DNA of 47,686 nucleotides from an uncultured Alphaproteobacteria bacterium. GTDB taxonomy: Bacteria; Pseudomonadota; Alphaproteobacteria; Geminicoccales; Geminicoccaceae. Each line of letters opens with the position of its first letter. Positions within the stretch are counted from its first letter, which is position 1. The stretch is from assembly GCA_937995535.1 (NCBI GenBank), contig CALKJU010000034.1:1-47686 (forward strand), read 5' to 3'. The notes beneath the pieces were generated by a model. The model was not told the origin of the DNA, searched no databases, and was given only the letters and a program-made list of their open reading frames with translations. Both the position numbers and the translations under genes were made by a program. Of this stretch, positions 1-10,441 are shown piece after piece.

Positions 1-181
1 CAAACCGGGCGAGCAGTTCCCGATCCGTCGCCGCGCCTACGCGCTGATCAAGAAGGCGTTCGCCGCCAACGGCATCCAGTTCGCCTTCCCGACCGTGACG
101 GTCGCCGGCGGCGAGAGTGACGCGACGCCGGCCGTGGCGCAGAAGGCGATCGAGCTGACGCAACAGCCTGCGCCGGCCTGA
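1..181 (+). CDS. MscS-type mechanosensitive channel, C-terminal end only (partial)
   Basis: The window opens inside this gene: codons run from base 2 to a TGA at 179-181, leaving the last 59 residues. They include KPGEQFPIRRRAY and an IQFAFPTVTV segment, which match the C-terminus of the next gene almost position for position (KPGEQFVIRRRAW, IQVALPTVQV). This is the end of the cytoplasmic vestibule domain of MscS-family channels, which gate an inner-membrane pore under osmotic stress. Only 54 bases separate its stop from the ATG of the downstream paralogue, so the two are probably co-transcribed. The pore region lies outside the window. Confidence 0.8.
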   Translation, partial: KPGEQFPIRRRAYALIKKAFAANGIQFAFPTVTVAGGESDATPAVAQKAIELTQQPAPA

Positions 182-235
182 CGGTATCACCGCGGCGTGG
201 TACAGCGCACGCGGCTCGATCTCGGAGGAAGCGCG

Positions 236-2395
236 ATGTGGTGGACTGACCGATGGCGGATCCCCACCCTTGCCTTGCTCGGCGTGCTCCTCGCTTGGCT
301 CGCGCCGTTCGGTCTGGCGGCGCAGCAGGCGCAGGAGCCCGTCGCCGCTGAGACACCGCCGGCGCAGGTCAAGGCGTTCGTCGAGCTGCTCGACGATCCG
401 GACGTGCGGGCATGGATGCGGCAGCAGCTCGCCGCCGCGCCGGAGCCCGCGGCCGCTGCGGCGACGCCACCGGCGGCGGAGCCCGACGCCACCGTCGTTG
501 CGATCGAGCGGCTGCGCGAGCATCGCCAGGTGATCGCGGCGGCCCTGCCGACGCTCGGCCGCGACCTTGGCCAAGCCTTCGGCCGCCTGCAGGCCGAGGT
601 GTCGGAGCTCGGCGTCTTCTTCCTGGTGCCGCTCGTGATCGCGTTCGTCGGCGCGGGGTACCTCGCCGAGTATCTGTTCGTGCGCGGGTCACGCCGTCTG
701 CGGCGACGGGTCCTCGACGCCTCGGAGCGGACGATCGCCGAGCGCGTGCTCAAGCTCGGCCTGCGCCTGCTGCTGGCCCTCGCCGGAGTGCTGGCGTTCG
801 CGCTGGGCAGCCTCGGAGCTTTCCTGATCTTCGACTGGCCGCCGCTGTTCCGCGGCGTCGCCGAGCGGCTCCTCATCGCTTTCCTGTTGCTGCGCCTCGG
901 CCTCGTGCTCGGGCGGATCCTCCTCCAGCCACTCCTGCCGAAGCTCCGTGTCCTCCCGGTCAGCGACGACGAGGCCCGTTTCTGGTACCGACGCTGGGCG
1001 GCATTCCTCGGCGTGTTCGCGTTCGGCTGGGCCATCGCCAAGTCGGTGCGCCTCCTGGGCGCGCCCGGCGCGACGGTGACCATCGTCGCCTATCTGCTCG
1101 CCATCGGCCTCGTCGCCGTGGCGATCGAGACGATCGTCGATCGGCGCCGCGGCGCGATCGCCGCAGCGGGCGACGAGGAGAACGGCGCTGCCGTGCCCAG
1201 CGCGGTGCCGACGATCCTCGCCATCGGCTACGTCCTCCTCGTCTATGGGCTGTGGCTGCTGGGGGCGACGTACGCGTTCTGGCTGGTGCTCGTCGCGGGC
1301 GTGCTGCCGGCCGCGATCAGCGTGACGCAACGGGCTGTCAACAACCTGCTCCGCCCGGTCGGCGCCACGCTATCCACCGAGACCGACCCGCCCTCGATCC
1401 TCGCCGCGGTGGTCGAGCGCGGCGCGCGGGCGGCGCTGATCGTCGGCGCGGCGCTGTTCCTCGCCTGGGCCTGGGACATCGACCTCGATGCCGTCGCCCG
1501 GGGCGAAAGCGGGCTCGGCCTTGTCGCCAGCGGCCTGATCAGCGTCGTGGTGATCGCACTGCTGGCCGATTTCGGCTGGCACGTGGCGCGGACGGCGATC
1601 GACGTGACCCTGCACGGGGCGAAGTCGGAGGGCGATCTCGACCCGCAGGAGGCGCGACGCCGCGCGCGGCTGCGCACGCTCCTGCCGATCGCGCGCAACA
1701 TGCTCATGGTCCTGGTCGCGGTGACCGCCGGCCTGATGGCGCTGGCCTCGTTGGGGGTGCAGATCGGCCCGTTGATCGCCGGCGCGGGCGTGATCGGCGT
1801 CGCCGTCGGCTTCGGCGCGCAGACGCTCGTCAAGGACATCATCTCCGGCGTGTTCTACCTGCTCGACGACGCCTTCCGGGTCGGCGAGTACATCGTCAGC
1901 GGCAGCTTCAAGGGAACGGTCGAGTCGTTCTCGCTGCGCTCGATCAAGCTGCGCCACCATCGCGGCGCGCTCTACACCGTCCCGTTCGGCTCGCTGGGGG
2001 CCATCCAGAACCTCAGCCGCGACTGGGTGATCGACAAGCTCGCGGTCAACGTGCCCTTCGACACCGACCTCGCCAAGATGAAGGCGATCGTCAAGCAGAT
2101 CGGCAAGGAGCTGGCGGCCGATCCCGAGCTCGCCCCGAACATCATCGAGCCGCTGAAGCTGCAGGGCGTCCAGGCCATGGGTCAGTTCGCCATGGAGGTG
2201 CGGATGAAGATGAAGACCAAGCCGGGCGAGCAGTTCGTCATCCGCCGGCGCGCCTGGGCGATGTTGATGAAGCGCCTGCCCGAGGCCGGGATCCAGGTCG
2301 CACTGCCGACCGTCCAGGTGTCCGGCGGCGAGGCCGGACCCGCGGCGGGCGCCGCCCAGGCGCTCGAGCTGGCCCAGAAGCAGGCGGCGGAGTAG
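236..2395 (+). CDS. Large MscS-family mechanosensitive ion channel
   Basis: A 719-residue inner-membrane channel. A hydrophobic N-terminus (residues about 10-28) looks like a signal peptide. An Ala/Pro-rich periplasmic stretch and several membrane segments follow, then the MscS core: a Gly/Ala-rich pore helix (LIAGAGVIGVAVGFGAQTLV), the beta domain (FRVGEYIVSGSFKGTVE, VPFGSLGAIQNLSR) and the C-terminal vestibule. It is much longer than E. coli MscS (286 aa), resembling the multi-helix MscS-like classes. I chose ATG 236 because GGAGG lies seven bases before it and the signal sequence starts there; an in-frame GTG at 197 has no such site. The ligand or tension range cannot be read from sequence. 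Confidence 0.88.
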   Translation: MWWTDRWRIPTLALLGVLLAWLAPFGLAAQQAQEPVAAETPPAQVKAFVELLDDPDVRAWMRQQLAAAPEPAAAAATPPAAEPDATVVAIERLREHRQVIAAALPTLGRDLGQAFGRLQAEVSELGVFFLVPLVIAFVGAGYLAEYLFVRGSRRLRRRVLDASERTIAERVLKLGLRLLLALAGVLAFALGSLGAFLIFDWPPLFRGVAERLLIAFLLLRLGLVLGRILLQPLLPKLRVLPVSDDEARFWYRRWAAFLGVFAFGWAIAKSVRLLGAPGATVTIVAYLLAIGLVAVAIETIVDRRRGAIAAAGDEENGAAVPSAVPTILAIGYVLLVYGLWLLGATYAFWLVLVAGVLPAAISVTQRAVNNLLRPVGATLSTETDPPSILAAVVERGARAALIVGAALFLAWAWDIDLDAVARGESGLGLVASGLISVVVIALLADFGWHVARTAIDVTLHGAKSEGDLDPQEARRRARLRTLLPIARNMLMVLVAVTAGLMALASLGVQIGPLIAGAGVIGVAVGFGAQTLVKDIISGVFYLLDDAFRVGEYIVSGSFKGTVESFSLRSIKLRHHRGALYTVPFGSLGAIQNLSRDWVIDKLAVNVPFDTDLAKMKAIVKQIGKELAADPELAPNIIEPLKLQGVQAMGQFAMEVRMKMKTKPGEQFVIRRRAWAMLMKRLPEAGIQVALPTVQVSGGEAGPAAGAAQALELAQKQAAE

Positions 2396-2402
2396 CGCCG
2401 CG

Positions 2403-2777
2403 TCAGCAGTCGCCCGGGGCGAAGTCGATGTGGATGTGGTTGCCGTCGGGGTCCCAGATGTTGATCTGGGTGATGCCGAAGCCGGGCACGACGCCCTTCT
2501 CGTAGCGCTCTCCACGCGCCTCCAGGCGGGCGACGAAGTCGGACAGCCCCTCGGCACTGATGGCGAAGTGCTCAAGACGCGGCTCCACGCCGCGCGGCGG
2601 CTCGGCCACCTCGACCAGATGGACGATCGGGTGCTCGCCACAGTAGAGCCACGCGCCGTTGAACGAGAAGGGCGGGCGCGGGCCGGGATGCATGTCGAGG
2701 ACGGCCCCGTACCACGCGATCATCGCCGGCAGGTTGGCGGTGCGCACGTTGACATGATCGAGCCGCTTCAGCCGCAT
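2403..2777 (-). CDS. VOC (glyoxalase/bleomycin-resistance fold) family protein
   Basis: A 124-residue single-domain protein with the paired beta-alpha-beta-beta-beta halves of the vicinal oxygen chelate fold. It starts with the usual RLDHVNVRT strand and ends with WDPDGNHIHIDF. Candidate metal ligands are His8, the His of LEHFAISA and the final HIHID segment. Members include glyoxalase I, ring-cleaving dioxygenases and antibiotic-binding proteins, and sequence alone does not tell which this is. It lies 64 bases downstream of the RND pump gene on the same strand, so it may be co-transcribed with it, and it converges on the MscS gene with a seven-base gap. Confidence 0.8.
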   Translation of the reverse strand: MRLKRLDHVNVRTANLPAMIAWYGAVLDMHPGPRPPFSFNGAWLYCGEHPIVHLVEVAEPPRGVEPRLEHFAISAEGLSDFVARLEARGERYEKGVVPGFGITQINIWDPDGNHIHIDFAPGDC

Positions 2778-2841
2778 CGGGCGCCTCCCGGTCGGGGCCG
2801 CTGCACGCTGTCCTTACCGGCCGCGCCCGTCAACCGTATCG

Positions 2842-5800
2842 CTACTCCGCGGGAGCGGCGGCGATCGCCGGGGCCGCGGGCGCCTCGCTCGCGTGCCGCG
2901 GCTTCCAGCCTGTCCTCTCGCGCATCCACTGGAAGGTGACGTAGAGCATCGGAATCAGCAGCACGCCGAGGACCGCGGCGGCGATCATGCCGGCGAAGAC
3001 CGGCGTCCCGACCGCACGGCGGCTGGCCGCGCCCGCGCCGGCCGCGATGACCAGCGGGATCAGCCCCATGATGAAGGCGAAGCTGGTCATCATCACGGGA
3101 CGGAAGCGCAGGCGGGCGCCTTCGATGGCCGAATCGAGGAGGCTCTTGCCGAGGTTCCGCTGCTCGAGGGCGAACTCGTTGATGAGGATCGCGTTCTTGG
3201 CGGCGAGCGCGATCAGCACGACGAGCCCGATCTGGGCGTAGACGTCGAAGGCGAGGCCGGCGAGCCACAGGCCGGCGATCGCGCCCAGCACGCCCACCGA
3301 CACCGACAGCAGCACCGGGATCGGGACGTTCCAGCTCTCGTAGAGGGCGACCAGGAAGAGGTAGGCGAACAGGACCGCGAGGGCGAGCACGATCGAGGTC
3401 TGGCCGGCGGCCTGCTTCTCCTGCAGCGCGGTGCCGGTCCACTCGAAGCCGTAGCCGGCCGGCAGCGTGACGGCCGAAACCTCCTCCATGGCGGCCAGCG
3501 CGGCACCCGAGCTCACCCCAGGCGCGCCGGCGCCGTTGACGATGACGGCGCGGTAATTGTTGTACCGCGTGACGATCTGGGGCCCGAGGATCAGCCGCAC
3601 CGAGCCAAGCGCCTGCAGCGGCACCATCTGCCCGCCGGCGCTGCGCACATAGATGTTGAGGATGTCGTCGATGTTGCGGCGGAACGGCTCTTCGGCCTGC
3701 ACGTTGACCTGCCAAGAGCGTCCGAACAGATTGAAGTCGTTGACGTAGTAGCCGCCGAGCGTGGCCTGGAGCGCACTGAAGATGTCGGAGATGCGAATGC
3801 CCAGCGCCTGCGCCTTCTCGCGGTCGAGGTCGAGAAAGAGCTGCGGCGTGTCGGACGAGAAGGTCGAGAACACGCCCGCCAGCTCGGGCCGCTGGTTGGC
3901 GGCGATGACCAGCGAGCGCATCACCGCGGCGATATCGGTGAACGACTGGCCCTGGAGCGCCTCCAGCACGTACTGGAAACCGCCGGTGCTGCCGAGCCCG
4001 ATGATCGGCGGCGGATTGAGCGGCAGGGCCACGGCCCCGGGGATCGCCGCCAGTTCACCGCGCAGCTCGGCAATCAGCGCCTGGGCGCTCTGCGTCCGCT
4101 CCTCGTAGGGCTTCAGGCGGATGACGAAGAAGCCCTTGTTCGACGCGGCGATGCTGCTGATGAAGTCGAGCCCGACCACGGCCACCGTGCTCTCGACCGG
4201 CTCCTTCTGCGCGATGATCTCCTGCGCCGCGCGCATCGCCGCGGCGGTACGGTTCTGCGAGGCGCCTTCAGGGAGCTGCACGACGGCGAACACAGCACCT
4301 TGGTCCTCGTCGGGCAGGAAACCCTGCGGCGTGACCGCGAACAGCGCACCCGTGGCGGCGAAGATCGCGACCAGCAAGGCGAGGCTGACGACCGAGACGC
4401 GGACCAGGCGGCGCACGAGGAAGGTGTAGCCGGCGGTCATCCGGTCGATGCCGGCGAGCATCCAGCCGATCGGCCCGCGTGGCCGACCGTGCGCGCGGGT
4501 CAGCAGGACCGCGCACAGCGCCGGGGAGAGGGTCAGCGCGTTGACCGCCGAGATGACCATCGCCACCGACACCGCCACGGCGAACTGGCGGAAGAGCTCG
4601 CCGCTGATCCCCGGGATGAAGGCGGTCGGCACGAAGACCGACAGCAGCACCAGGGTGATGGCGAGGATCGGCGCGGTGATCTCGCCCATCGCCAGCTTGG
4701 TGGCCTCGGGCACGGTGAGGGTCGGGTTCTCCTCGAGCACGCGCTCGACGTTCTCAATGACGACGATGGCGTCGTCGACGACGATCCCGATCGCCAAGAC
4801 CAGGGCCAGCAGCGAGACCGTGTTGGCGCTGTAGCCGATCGCCAGCAGGACGGCGAAGGTGCCGATGATCGAGACCGGCACGGCGATCAGCGGGATCAGC
4901 GTCGTCCGCAGCTTGCCGAGGAACACGAACACGACGAGGCCGACGAGGACGAATGCCTCGATCAGCGTCTGGACCACCTCGCGCATCGTGTCGGTGACGA
5001 AGATCGTCGTATCGTACATCACCTCGTAGGTGAGGTCGTCGGGGAAGCGCTCCTTCAGCCGCTCGAGGCTCGCGCGCACCTCCCGGGCGACGTTGACGGC
5101 GTTGGCGCCCGGAGCCTGGTAGATCCCGATCGCGGCCGCCGGGTTGCCGTTGAACAGGGTGAACAGGTCCGAGGACTTGGCGCCGAGCTCGACCCGCGCC
5201 ACGTCGCCGACCCGGACCAGGGAGCCGTCCGGGTTGGCGCGCAGCACGATGCGCTCGAACTCGCCGGCCTGGGTCAGCCGGCCCTTGGTGTTGATGGTGA
5301 GCTGTAGCTGCTGGTCGGGCGAGATCGGCGCAGCACCGATCCGGCCCACCGCGGCCTGGATGTTCTGCGCCTGGATCGCGCTCACCACGTCGTTGGGCGT
5401 GAGCCCGTAATTGGTCAGTCGTTGCGGGTCGAGCCAGACCCGCATCGCGTAGTCGAGCGGGCCGAACAGGGTGGCGTTGCCGACACCGTTGATCCGCCGG
5501 ATCGCGTCCAGCAGGTTGATCGTGGCGTAGTTGCTGAGGAAAAGCTGGTCGTAGGTGCCGTTCGGCGACGACAGCGCCACCACCTGCAGTAGCGCCGACG
5601 AGACCTTCTTGACGGTCAGGCCTTGTCGGGCGACCTCCGCCGGCAGCTGCGAGGTCGCGAGATTGGCACGGTTCTGGACGTTGACGGTGTTGATGTCCGG
5701 ATCGGTGCCGAGCTCGAAGGTGACGGTGAGCGAATAGCTGCCGTCCGAGCCGGCAGTCGACTGCATGTAGATCATGCGGTCGACCCCGTTGACCTGCTGC

Positions 5801-6000
5801 TCGATCGGTTGCGCCACGGTCTGCTCGACGACTTCCGCGCTGGCTCCCGGGTAGAATGCCGAGACCTGCACCTGCGGCGGAACGATGTTCGGGAACTGCG
5901 CCACCGGAATGGCGGTGAGCGCGATGAGCCCGGCCAACGTGATGACGATCGAGATGACGAAGGCGAGCCGTGGCCGGTCGACGAAGACGCTGGAGATCAA
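2842..6000 (-). CDS. RND efflux pump inner-membrane subunit (HAE1/AcrB type)
   Basis: A 1052-residue proton-driven exporter, the usual length for hydrophobe/amphiphile RND pumps. The N-terminus ([20 protein letters not shown], then [16 protein letters not shown]) is typical. TM4 carries the paired aspartates of the proton relay ([14 protein letters not shown]) and TM10 the conserved lysine ([17 protein letters not shown]). It would form a tripartite pump with the adaptor encoded three bases upstream and an outer-membrane channel not present here. The start is a TTG, supported by GGAG seven bases before it and by the family N-terminus beginning there. Substrates are unknown. No TetR- or LysR-type regulator is adjacent. 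Confidence 0.93.
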   Translation of the reverse strand: MISSVFVDRPRLAFVISIVITLAGLIALTAIPVAQFPNIVPPQVQVSAFYPGASAEVVEQTVAQPIEQQVNGVDRMIYMQSTAGSDGSYSLTVTFELGTDPDINTVNVQNRANLATSQLPAEVARQGLTVKKVSSALLQVVALSSPNGTYDQLFLSNYATINLLDAIRRINGVGNATLFGPLDYAMRVWLDPQRLTNYGLTPNDVVSAIQAQNIQAAVGRIGAAPISPDQQLQLTINTKGRLTQAGEFERIVLRANPDGSLVRVGDVARVELGAKSSDLFTLFNGNPAAAIGIYQAPGANAVNVAREVRASLERLKERFPDDLTYEVMYDTTIFVTDTMREVVQTLIEAFVLVGLVVFVFLGKLRTTLIPLIAVPVSIIGTFAVLLAIGYSANTVSLLALVLAIGIVVDDAIVVIENVERVLEENPTLTVPEATKLAMGEITAPILAITLVLLSVFVPTAFIPGISGELFRQFAVAVSVAMVISAVNALTLSPALCAVLLTRAHGRPRGPIGWMLAGIDRMTAGYTFLVRRLVRVSVVSLALLVAIFAATGALFAVTPQGFLPDEDQGAVFAVVQLPEGASQNRTAAAMRAAQEIIAQKEPVESTVAVVGLDFISSIAASNKGFFVIRLKPYEERTQSAQALIAELRGELAAIPGAVALPLNPPPIIGLGSTGGFQYVLEALQGQSFTDIAAVMRSLVIAANQRPELAGVFSTFSSDTPQLFLDLDREKAQALGIRISDIFSALQATLGGYYVNDFNLFGRSWQVNVQAEEPFRRNIDDILNIYVRSAGGQMVPLQALGSVRLILGPQIVTRYNNYRAVIVNGAGAPGVSSGAALAAMEEVSAVTLPAGYGFEWTGTALQEKQAAGQTSIVLALAVLFAYLFLVALYESWNVPIPVLLSVSVGVLGAIAGLWLAGLAFDVYAQIGLVVLIALAAKNAILINEFALEQRNLGKSLLDSAIEGARLRFRPVMMTSFAFIMGLIPLVIAAGAGAASRRAVGTPVFAGMIAAAVLGVLLIPMLYVTFQWMRERTGWKPRHASEAPAAPAIAAAPAE

Positions 6001-6003
6001 CGC

Positions 6004-7122
6004 TCAGCTCCGGATGACGGCGGCCGGTGACACGGCGACCGACTGACCCGGCCGAACCTTCTGCAGCCCGTCGACGATCACCTGCTCGCCCTCCTGCAGG
6101 CCTTCGGCGACGACGACCTCGGTGCCCTGCTCTGGCCCGAGCCGGACGCGCCGCTGCTCGACCTTGCCATCGTCGCCGACGACCATCACCGACGGCCCGG
6201 CCTGGTCGATCACGAGCGCAGCTAACGGTACGGTCATCCGCGGGTCCGGATCGGCCACGTCGACCACCGCTCGGGCAATCTGGCCGTCCTTGAGCAGCGC
6301 GTCCGGATTGGGGAAGACCGCCCGCACCATCACCGAATCGGTCGCCTCGTCGACCTGGTTGTCGATGAAGTCGATCCGGCCCGGATGGGCATAAAGCGAG
6401 CCGTCGGACAGGCGCACACGGACCGTGATCTCGTCCGCCTTGCCCAGGGCGTGCCGCTGCGCCTCGAGGAGCTGCCGCTGGGCCACCGGGAAGGTGACGT
6501 AGATCGGATCCAGGCTGACGATCGTCGCGAGCGGGCCGCTGGCGGGGCCGACGAAGTTGCCCTCGGTGACCGTGGCGCGGCCGATCACCCCGCCCACGGG
6601 AGCGCGGATCTCGGTGTAGCCGAGATTGATCTCGGCGGCGCGCAGGGCCGCCTCGGCCTGCTTGACCTCGGCGGCGGCGGTGTCGCGGAGCGCGCGCCGC
6701 TCGTCGACCGTGGCTTCGGGGATGTCCCGGGTCTTGGACAGCGTCGCGGCGCGCTGGAACTGGACCAGGGCGTTGTCGAGCTTGGCCTGCGCGGCGGCGA
6801 GGTCGGCTCGGGCCTGATCCACCTTGGCCTGGAATGGCGGCTGCTCGATCGTGAACAGCAGATCCCCTTCGGCCACGGTCTGGCCCTCGGTGAAGTGCCG
6901 CTCGACGAGGAACCCCTCGATGCGCGCGCGCAGCTCGACCTTCTCCACGGCCTGGGCGCGCCCGATGAACTCGTAGGCCCGGCGCACGTCCTTGGCCGCC
7001 ACCGTGACCACGCCGACCGCCGGCGGCGGTGCCGGCGGCATCTGCGCCGCCTGCTGCCGCCCGTCGTCGCAGGCGGCGAGGAGCGCCGCCAGCACGCCAT
7101 ATGCCAGCCATCGGAAGCGCAC
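6004..7122 (-). CDS. RND efflux periplasmic adaptor (membrane fusion) lipoprotein
   Basis: A 372-residue AcrA-type adaptor linking the inner-membrane pump to an outer-membrane factor. From the GTG at 7122 it begins with a lipoprotein signal ([18 protein letters not shown], lipidated Cys18). It continues with a lipoyl half-motif ([20 protein letters not shown]), an alpha-hairpin rich in Ala/Gln/Leu, the second lipoyl half ([18 protein letters not shown]) and a beta-barrel domain. Longer starts at 7146 (ATG) and 7164 (GTG) are possible, but GGGAGG six bases before 7122 and the exact signal-peptide fit favour the short form. The gene lies 35 bases after prmC and is probably coupled to the pump gene. 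Confidence 0.9.
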   Translation of the reverse strand: MRFRWLAYGVLAALLAACDDGRQQAAQMPPAPPPAVGVVTVAAKDVRRAYEFIGRAQAVEKVELRARIEGFLVERHFTEGQTVAEGDLLFTIEQPPFQAKVDQARADLAAAQAKLDNALVQFQRAATLSKTRDIPEATVDERRALRDTAAAEVKQAEAALRAAEINLGYTEIRAPVGGVIGRATVTEGNFVGPASGPLATIVSLDPIYVTFPVAQRQLLEAQRHALGKADEITVRVRLSDGSLYAHPGRIDFIDNQVDEATDSVMVRAVFPNPDALLKDGQIARAVVDVADPDPRMTVPLAALVIDQAGPSVMVVGDDGKVEQRRVRLGPEQGTEVVVAEGLQEGEQVIVDGLQKVRPGQSVAVSPAAVIRS

Positions 7123-7157
7123 GGCCGTCCTCCCGCGCTGCACCATCGACGCTGAGC

Positions 7158-8039
7158 TTAGCACGCGATCGGGTGCAGCGTCGACGCAGCGGCCGCCCGG
7201 CGGGCGCTCAGGGCGCGCGGGGTCCCGGCGAGGTCAGGGCGGAGCGCGTCGCGGACGAGGCCGTGAGCGTCGAGCAGCCCGGTCACCGCATCCGCCTGAC
7301 CGGCGCCCAGCTCCAGGATGATGCGCCCGGCGGATGCAAGCCTGCGAGCGGCCACCGGCAGCAGCGCGCGGTAGGCATCGAGCCCGTCAGGGCCGCCGAG
7401 CAGTGCGAGGTGCGGCTCATGGTCGCGCACCTCTGGCTGCAGCGCCTCCAGCTCGCGGTCGGCGACATAGGGCGGGTTGCTGACGATCAGGTCGAACCGG
7501 TCGAGCGGCGTGTCGACCCAGTCGCCGCGGACCAGCTCCACGCGTCCGCCGAGCCCGAGGCGGGCCGCGTTGTCGGCGCAGCACGCGATCGCCGCCGCGG
7601 CGACATCGACGGCGACCGCCCGAGCGTTCGGGTAGAGGCGCAGGAGCGTCAAGGCGAGGCAGCCGGACCCCGTGCCCAGGTCGAGGATCGTGAGGCCGGC
7701 CGTCGGGTCGGGAAACGCCGCCAGCGCGGCCTCGACGAGGGTCTCCGTCTCCGGGCGCGGGACGAGGACTCCGGGCCCGACTGTGAGCTCCAGATCCCAG
7801 AAGCCGGCGCGACCACGCAGATAGGCCATCGGCTCGCGCGCGACGCGGCGCCTGACGAGGTGCCGGAAGCGCTCCGCCGTCGCGGGTGCCAGCGTGTCGG
7901 TGGCGTGCAGCGCCGCTGCGGGCGAGCCGGTCGCGAGCGCGAGCAACAGACGTGCCTCGCGTCGCGGTTCCTCGACCCCGGCCTCGCGCAGCCGCGCCGC
8001 GGCGGCGCGCAGGAGGGCGGCGAGGTGCCCGTTGGTCAC
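7158..8039 (-). CDS. prmC: Release factor glutamine N5-methyltransferase
   Basis: A 293-residue SAM-dependent enzyme that methylates the glutamine of the GGQ motif in class I peptide release factors, which speeds translation termination. It has an N-terminal helical substrate-binding domain, then the methyltransferase fold with SAM motif LDLGTGSG (residues 119-126) and the diagnostic catalytic NPPY (188-191), preceded by the family segment VLVPRPETE. Its start codon overlaps the end of prfA by four bases, so enzyme and substrate are translationally coupled. This is a widely conserved pairing. Confidence 0.96.
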   Translation of the reverse strand: MTNGHLAALLRAAAARLREAGVEEPRREARLLLALATGSPAAALHATDTLAPATAERFRHLVRRRVAREPMAYLRGRAGFWDLELTVGPGVLVPRPETETLVEAALAAFPDPTAGLTILDLGTGSGCLALTLLRLYPNARAVAVDVAAAAIACCADNAARLGLGGRVELVRGDWVDTPLDRFDLIVSNPPYVADRELEALQPEVRDHEPHLALLGGPDGLDAYRALLPVAARRLASAGRIILELGAGQADAVTGLLDAHGLVRDALRPDLAGTPRALSARRAAAASTLHPIAC

Positions 8040-9106
8040 GCGACGGCCGCGAGCTTCGCGGCCTGATCCTCGGCGATCAACGGGTCGATCACCTCGTCGA
8101 GGGCCTCGCCGGTGATGATCTGATCGAGCTTGTAGAGGGTCAGGCCGATGCGATGGTCGGTCAGCCGATTCTGCGGGAAGTTGTATGTCCGGATGCGCTC
8201 GGAGCGATCGCCGCTGCCGACCTGGGCGCGGCGCTCGCCGGCGCGCTGTGCCTCGCGCGCCTGGCGCTCGAGGTCGTAGAGCTTGGCGCGCAGGATGGTC
8301 AGCGCGCGCGCCTTGTTGCGATGCTGCGAGCGCTCGCTCTGCTGATAAACGACGATCCCACTGGGCAGATGGGTGAGGCGAACCGCGCTCTCGGTCTTGT
8401 TGACATGCTGGCCGCCGGCGCCGCTGGCCCGCAGAACGTCGATGCGGATCTCTTCGTCGGGGATCGCGAGGTCGATCTCCTCCGCCTCCGGCAGGACGGC
8501 GACGGTCGCCGCGGAGGTGTGGATGCGGCCCTGGGCCTCGGTGTCCGGGACCCGCTGCACGCGGTGCACGCCGGCCTCGTATTTCAGCCGCGCATAGGCG
8601 CCGCGGCCGGCAACCTCGGCCACCGCCTCCTTGATCCCGCCGAGATCGGTCTCGCTCGAATCGAGCAGTTCGAAGCGCCAGCCGCGCAAGGCGGCGTAAC
8701 GCTCGTACATGCGCAGCAGGTCGGCGGCGAACAGCGCGGCCTCTTCGCCGCCCGTGCCGGCGCGGATCTCGAGGATGGCGCTCTTCTCGTCCGCGACATC
8801 GCGCGGCAGCAGGAGGAGCTGGACGCGGCGGCGCAGCGCGTCGAGCCGTGGTGCCAGCTGCTCGAGCTCGGCCGCGGCGAGTTCGCGCAGCTCCGGATCG
8901 GCCGCGGGGTCGTCGCGCAGGGCCCGCGTCTCCACCGCCTCGGCCTCGGCGCGGCGCAACGCCTCGACCGCACCGACCAATGGCTCCAGTTCGGCGAACT
9001 CGCGCGCCAGGCGGGCGTAGTCCCCCGTCGCCTGGGCCATCAACGCGGCCAGCTCGTCGCGCCGGGCGACGATCGCGTCGAGCTTGGCGTCGAGCGCGCT
9101 GCTCAT
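8036..9106 (-). CDS. prfA: Peptide chain release factor 1
   Basis: A 356-residue class I release factor that recognises UAA and UAG and triggers peptide release in the ribosome. The GGQ motif is at 231-233 inside [15 protein letters not shown]; Gln233 is the PrmC methylation site. The codon-recognition tripeptide, normally PAT or PVT in RF1, reads Pro187-Asp188-Thr189, still PxT and so RF1 rather than RF2 (SPF). It lies between hisS (68 bases upstream) and prmC (four-base overlap). Confidence 0.96.
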   Translation of the reverse strand: MSSALDAKLDAIVARRDELAALMAQATGDYARLAREFAELEPLVGAVEALRRAEAEAVETRALRDDPAADPELRELAAAELEQLAPRLDALRRRVQLLLLPRDVADEKSAILEIRAGTGGEEAALFAADLLRMYERYAALRGWRFELLDSSETDLGGIKEAVAEVAGRGAYARLKYEAGVHRVQRVPDTEAQGRIHTSAATVAVLPEAEEIDLAIPDEEIRIDVLRASGAGGQHVNKTESAVRLTHLPSGIVVYQQSERSQHRNKARALTILRAKLYDLERQAREAQRAGERRAQVGSGDRSERIRTYNFPQNRLTDHRIGLTLYKLDQIITGEALDEVIDPLIAEDQAAKLAAVA

Positions 9107-9174
9107 CGAGGTGTGGCTTCGCCGTGGCGGAGGATCAGGATGGGAAAGCTGCCGCGGAGCGTCAATGGCGGGCC

Positions 9175-10410
9175 TCAGCGCAAGCGCTCGAGCAGCTCCG
9201 GCTCGCCCAGCTCGACCTCGCTGCCGCTGTCGAGGTCGCGCAGCTTGACGACGCCGCGGGCCAGCTCGTCCTCGCCGAGGAAGATCGCGGCCTTGGCGCC
9301 GATCCGGTCGGCGCGCCTGAGCCGGGCGGCCGGCTTGCCGCGAAACGCCAGGTCGACCGCGAGGCCGGCATGGCGCAGGCGATCGGCCAGGGCGACCGCG
9401 GCCGCCTCGCCCGACGGGCCGATCGGCACGAGCGTCACCGGGCGCTCGGCCGGCGGGGGCGCGGCCAAGAGCATGGCCAGCCGCTCGATGCCCCCGGCCC
9501 AGCCGACGCCGGGCTGCGGCGGCCCGCCCAGCTCGGCCATCAGGCCGTCATAGCGGCCGCCGGCGATCACCGCTCCCTGCGCGCCCAATGCCGTGGTCGT
9601 GAACTCGAAGGCGGTGTGCGTGTAGTAGTCGAGGCCGCGGACCAGGCGCGGGCTGATCCGGTAGGCGATCCCCAGCCGGTCGAGCCCGTCGCACACGCGG
9701 GCGAAGAAGGCGCGGCTCGTATCGTTGAGGCTGTCCGCCATCAGCGGTGCCTCGGCGACCACCGCGCGATCACCCTCGTCCTTGCTGTCGAGGATGCGCA
9801 GCGGGTTGCGGGCGAGCCGCTCGAGGCTGTCCGCGGAGAGCCGCGAGCGGTGGCCCTCGAGATAGGCGACGAGCCGGTCCCGATAGGCGCGGCGGCTGTC
9901 CGGATCGCCCAGGCTGTTGAGCTCGAGCGTCACCTGCTCGGCGACGCCGAGCTCGGCCAGGACATGGGCCCCCACGGCGATCACCTCGACGTCGGCCTCG
10001 GGCTCCGGGGCACCCAGCAGCTCGATGCCGATCTGGTGGAACTGGCGCAGGCGACCCTTCTGCGGCCGCTCGTAACGGAACATCGGTCCGGCGTAGAAGA
10101 AGCGCAGCGGCATATGCTGGGTGAGGCCGCCGCTGATCGCCGCGCGGACCACGCCCGCCGTGTTCTCCGGCCGCAGCGTCACCCGCTCGCCGCCGCGGTC
10201 CTCGAAACTGTACATCTCCTTGCCGACCACGTCCGAGGTCTCACCCAGCGTGCGCGCGAACACCTCGGTGAACTCGAGGATCGGCGTGGCGATCTCCTCG
10301 TAGAGGTAACGCCCGGCGATCCAGGCGGCGCGCGCCACCACATGACGATGCCGGCGGAGCTCCTCGCCGAGAAGATCGTGCATGCCGCGGACGGGGCGGA
10401 CCTGGCTCAT
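9175..10410 (-). CDS. hisS: Histidyl-tRNA synthetase
   Basis: A 411-residue class II aminoacyl-tRNA synthetase that charges tRNA-His. The N-terminus is typical ([11 protein letters not shown]). Motif 1 is around residues 45-70, motif 2 around 106-120 ([16 protein letters not shown]), the HisA-specific signature is [12 protein letters not shown], and motif 3 contains GGRYDGL and GWAGGIERL. The C-terminal anticodon-binding domain follows ([13 protein letters not shown]). Length is normal for bacterial HisS. The gene sits 31 bases after ispG in the rodZ-ispG-hisS-prfA-prmC array. Confidence 0.96.
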   Translation of the reverse strand: MSQVRPVRGMHDLLGEELRRHRHVVARAAWIAGRYLYEEIATPILEFTEVFARTLGETSDVVGKEMYSFEDRGGERVTLRPENTAGVVRAAISGGLTQHMPLRFFYAGPMFRYERPQKGRLRQFHQIGIELLGAPEPEADVEVIAVGAHVLAELGVAEQVTLELNSLGDPDSRRAYRDRLVAYLEGHRSRLSADSLERLARNPLRILDSKDEGDRAVVAEAPLMADSLNDTSRAFFARVCDGLDRLGIAYRISPRLVRGLDYYTHTAFEFTTTALGAQGAVIAGGRYDGLMAELGGPPQPGVGWAGGIERLAMLLAAPPPAERPVTLVPIGPSGEAAAVALADRLRHAGLAVDLAFRGKPAARLRRADRIGAKAAIFLGEDELARGVVKLRDLDSGSEVELGEPELLERLR

Positions 10411-10441
10411 CGGGAAATCGCCTGCGGGTGGGATGGGGCGC

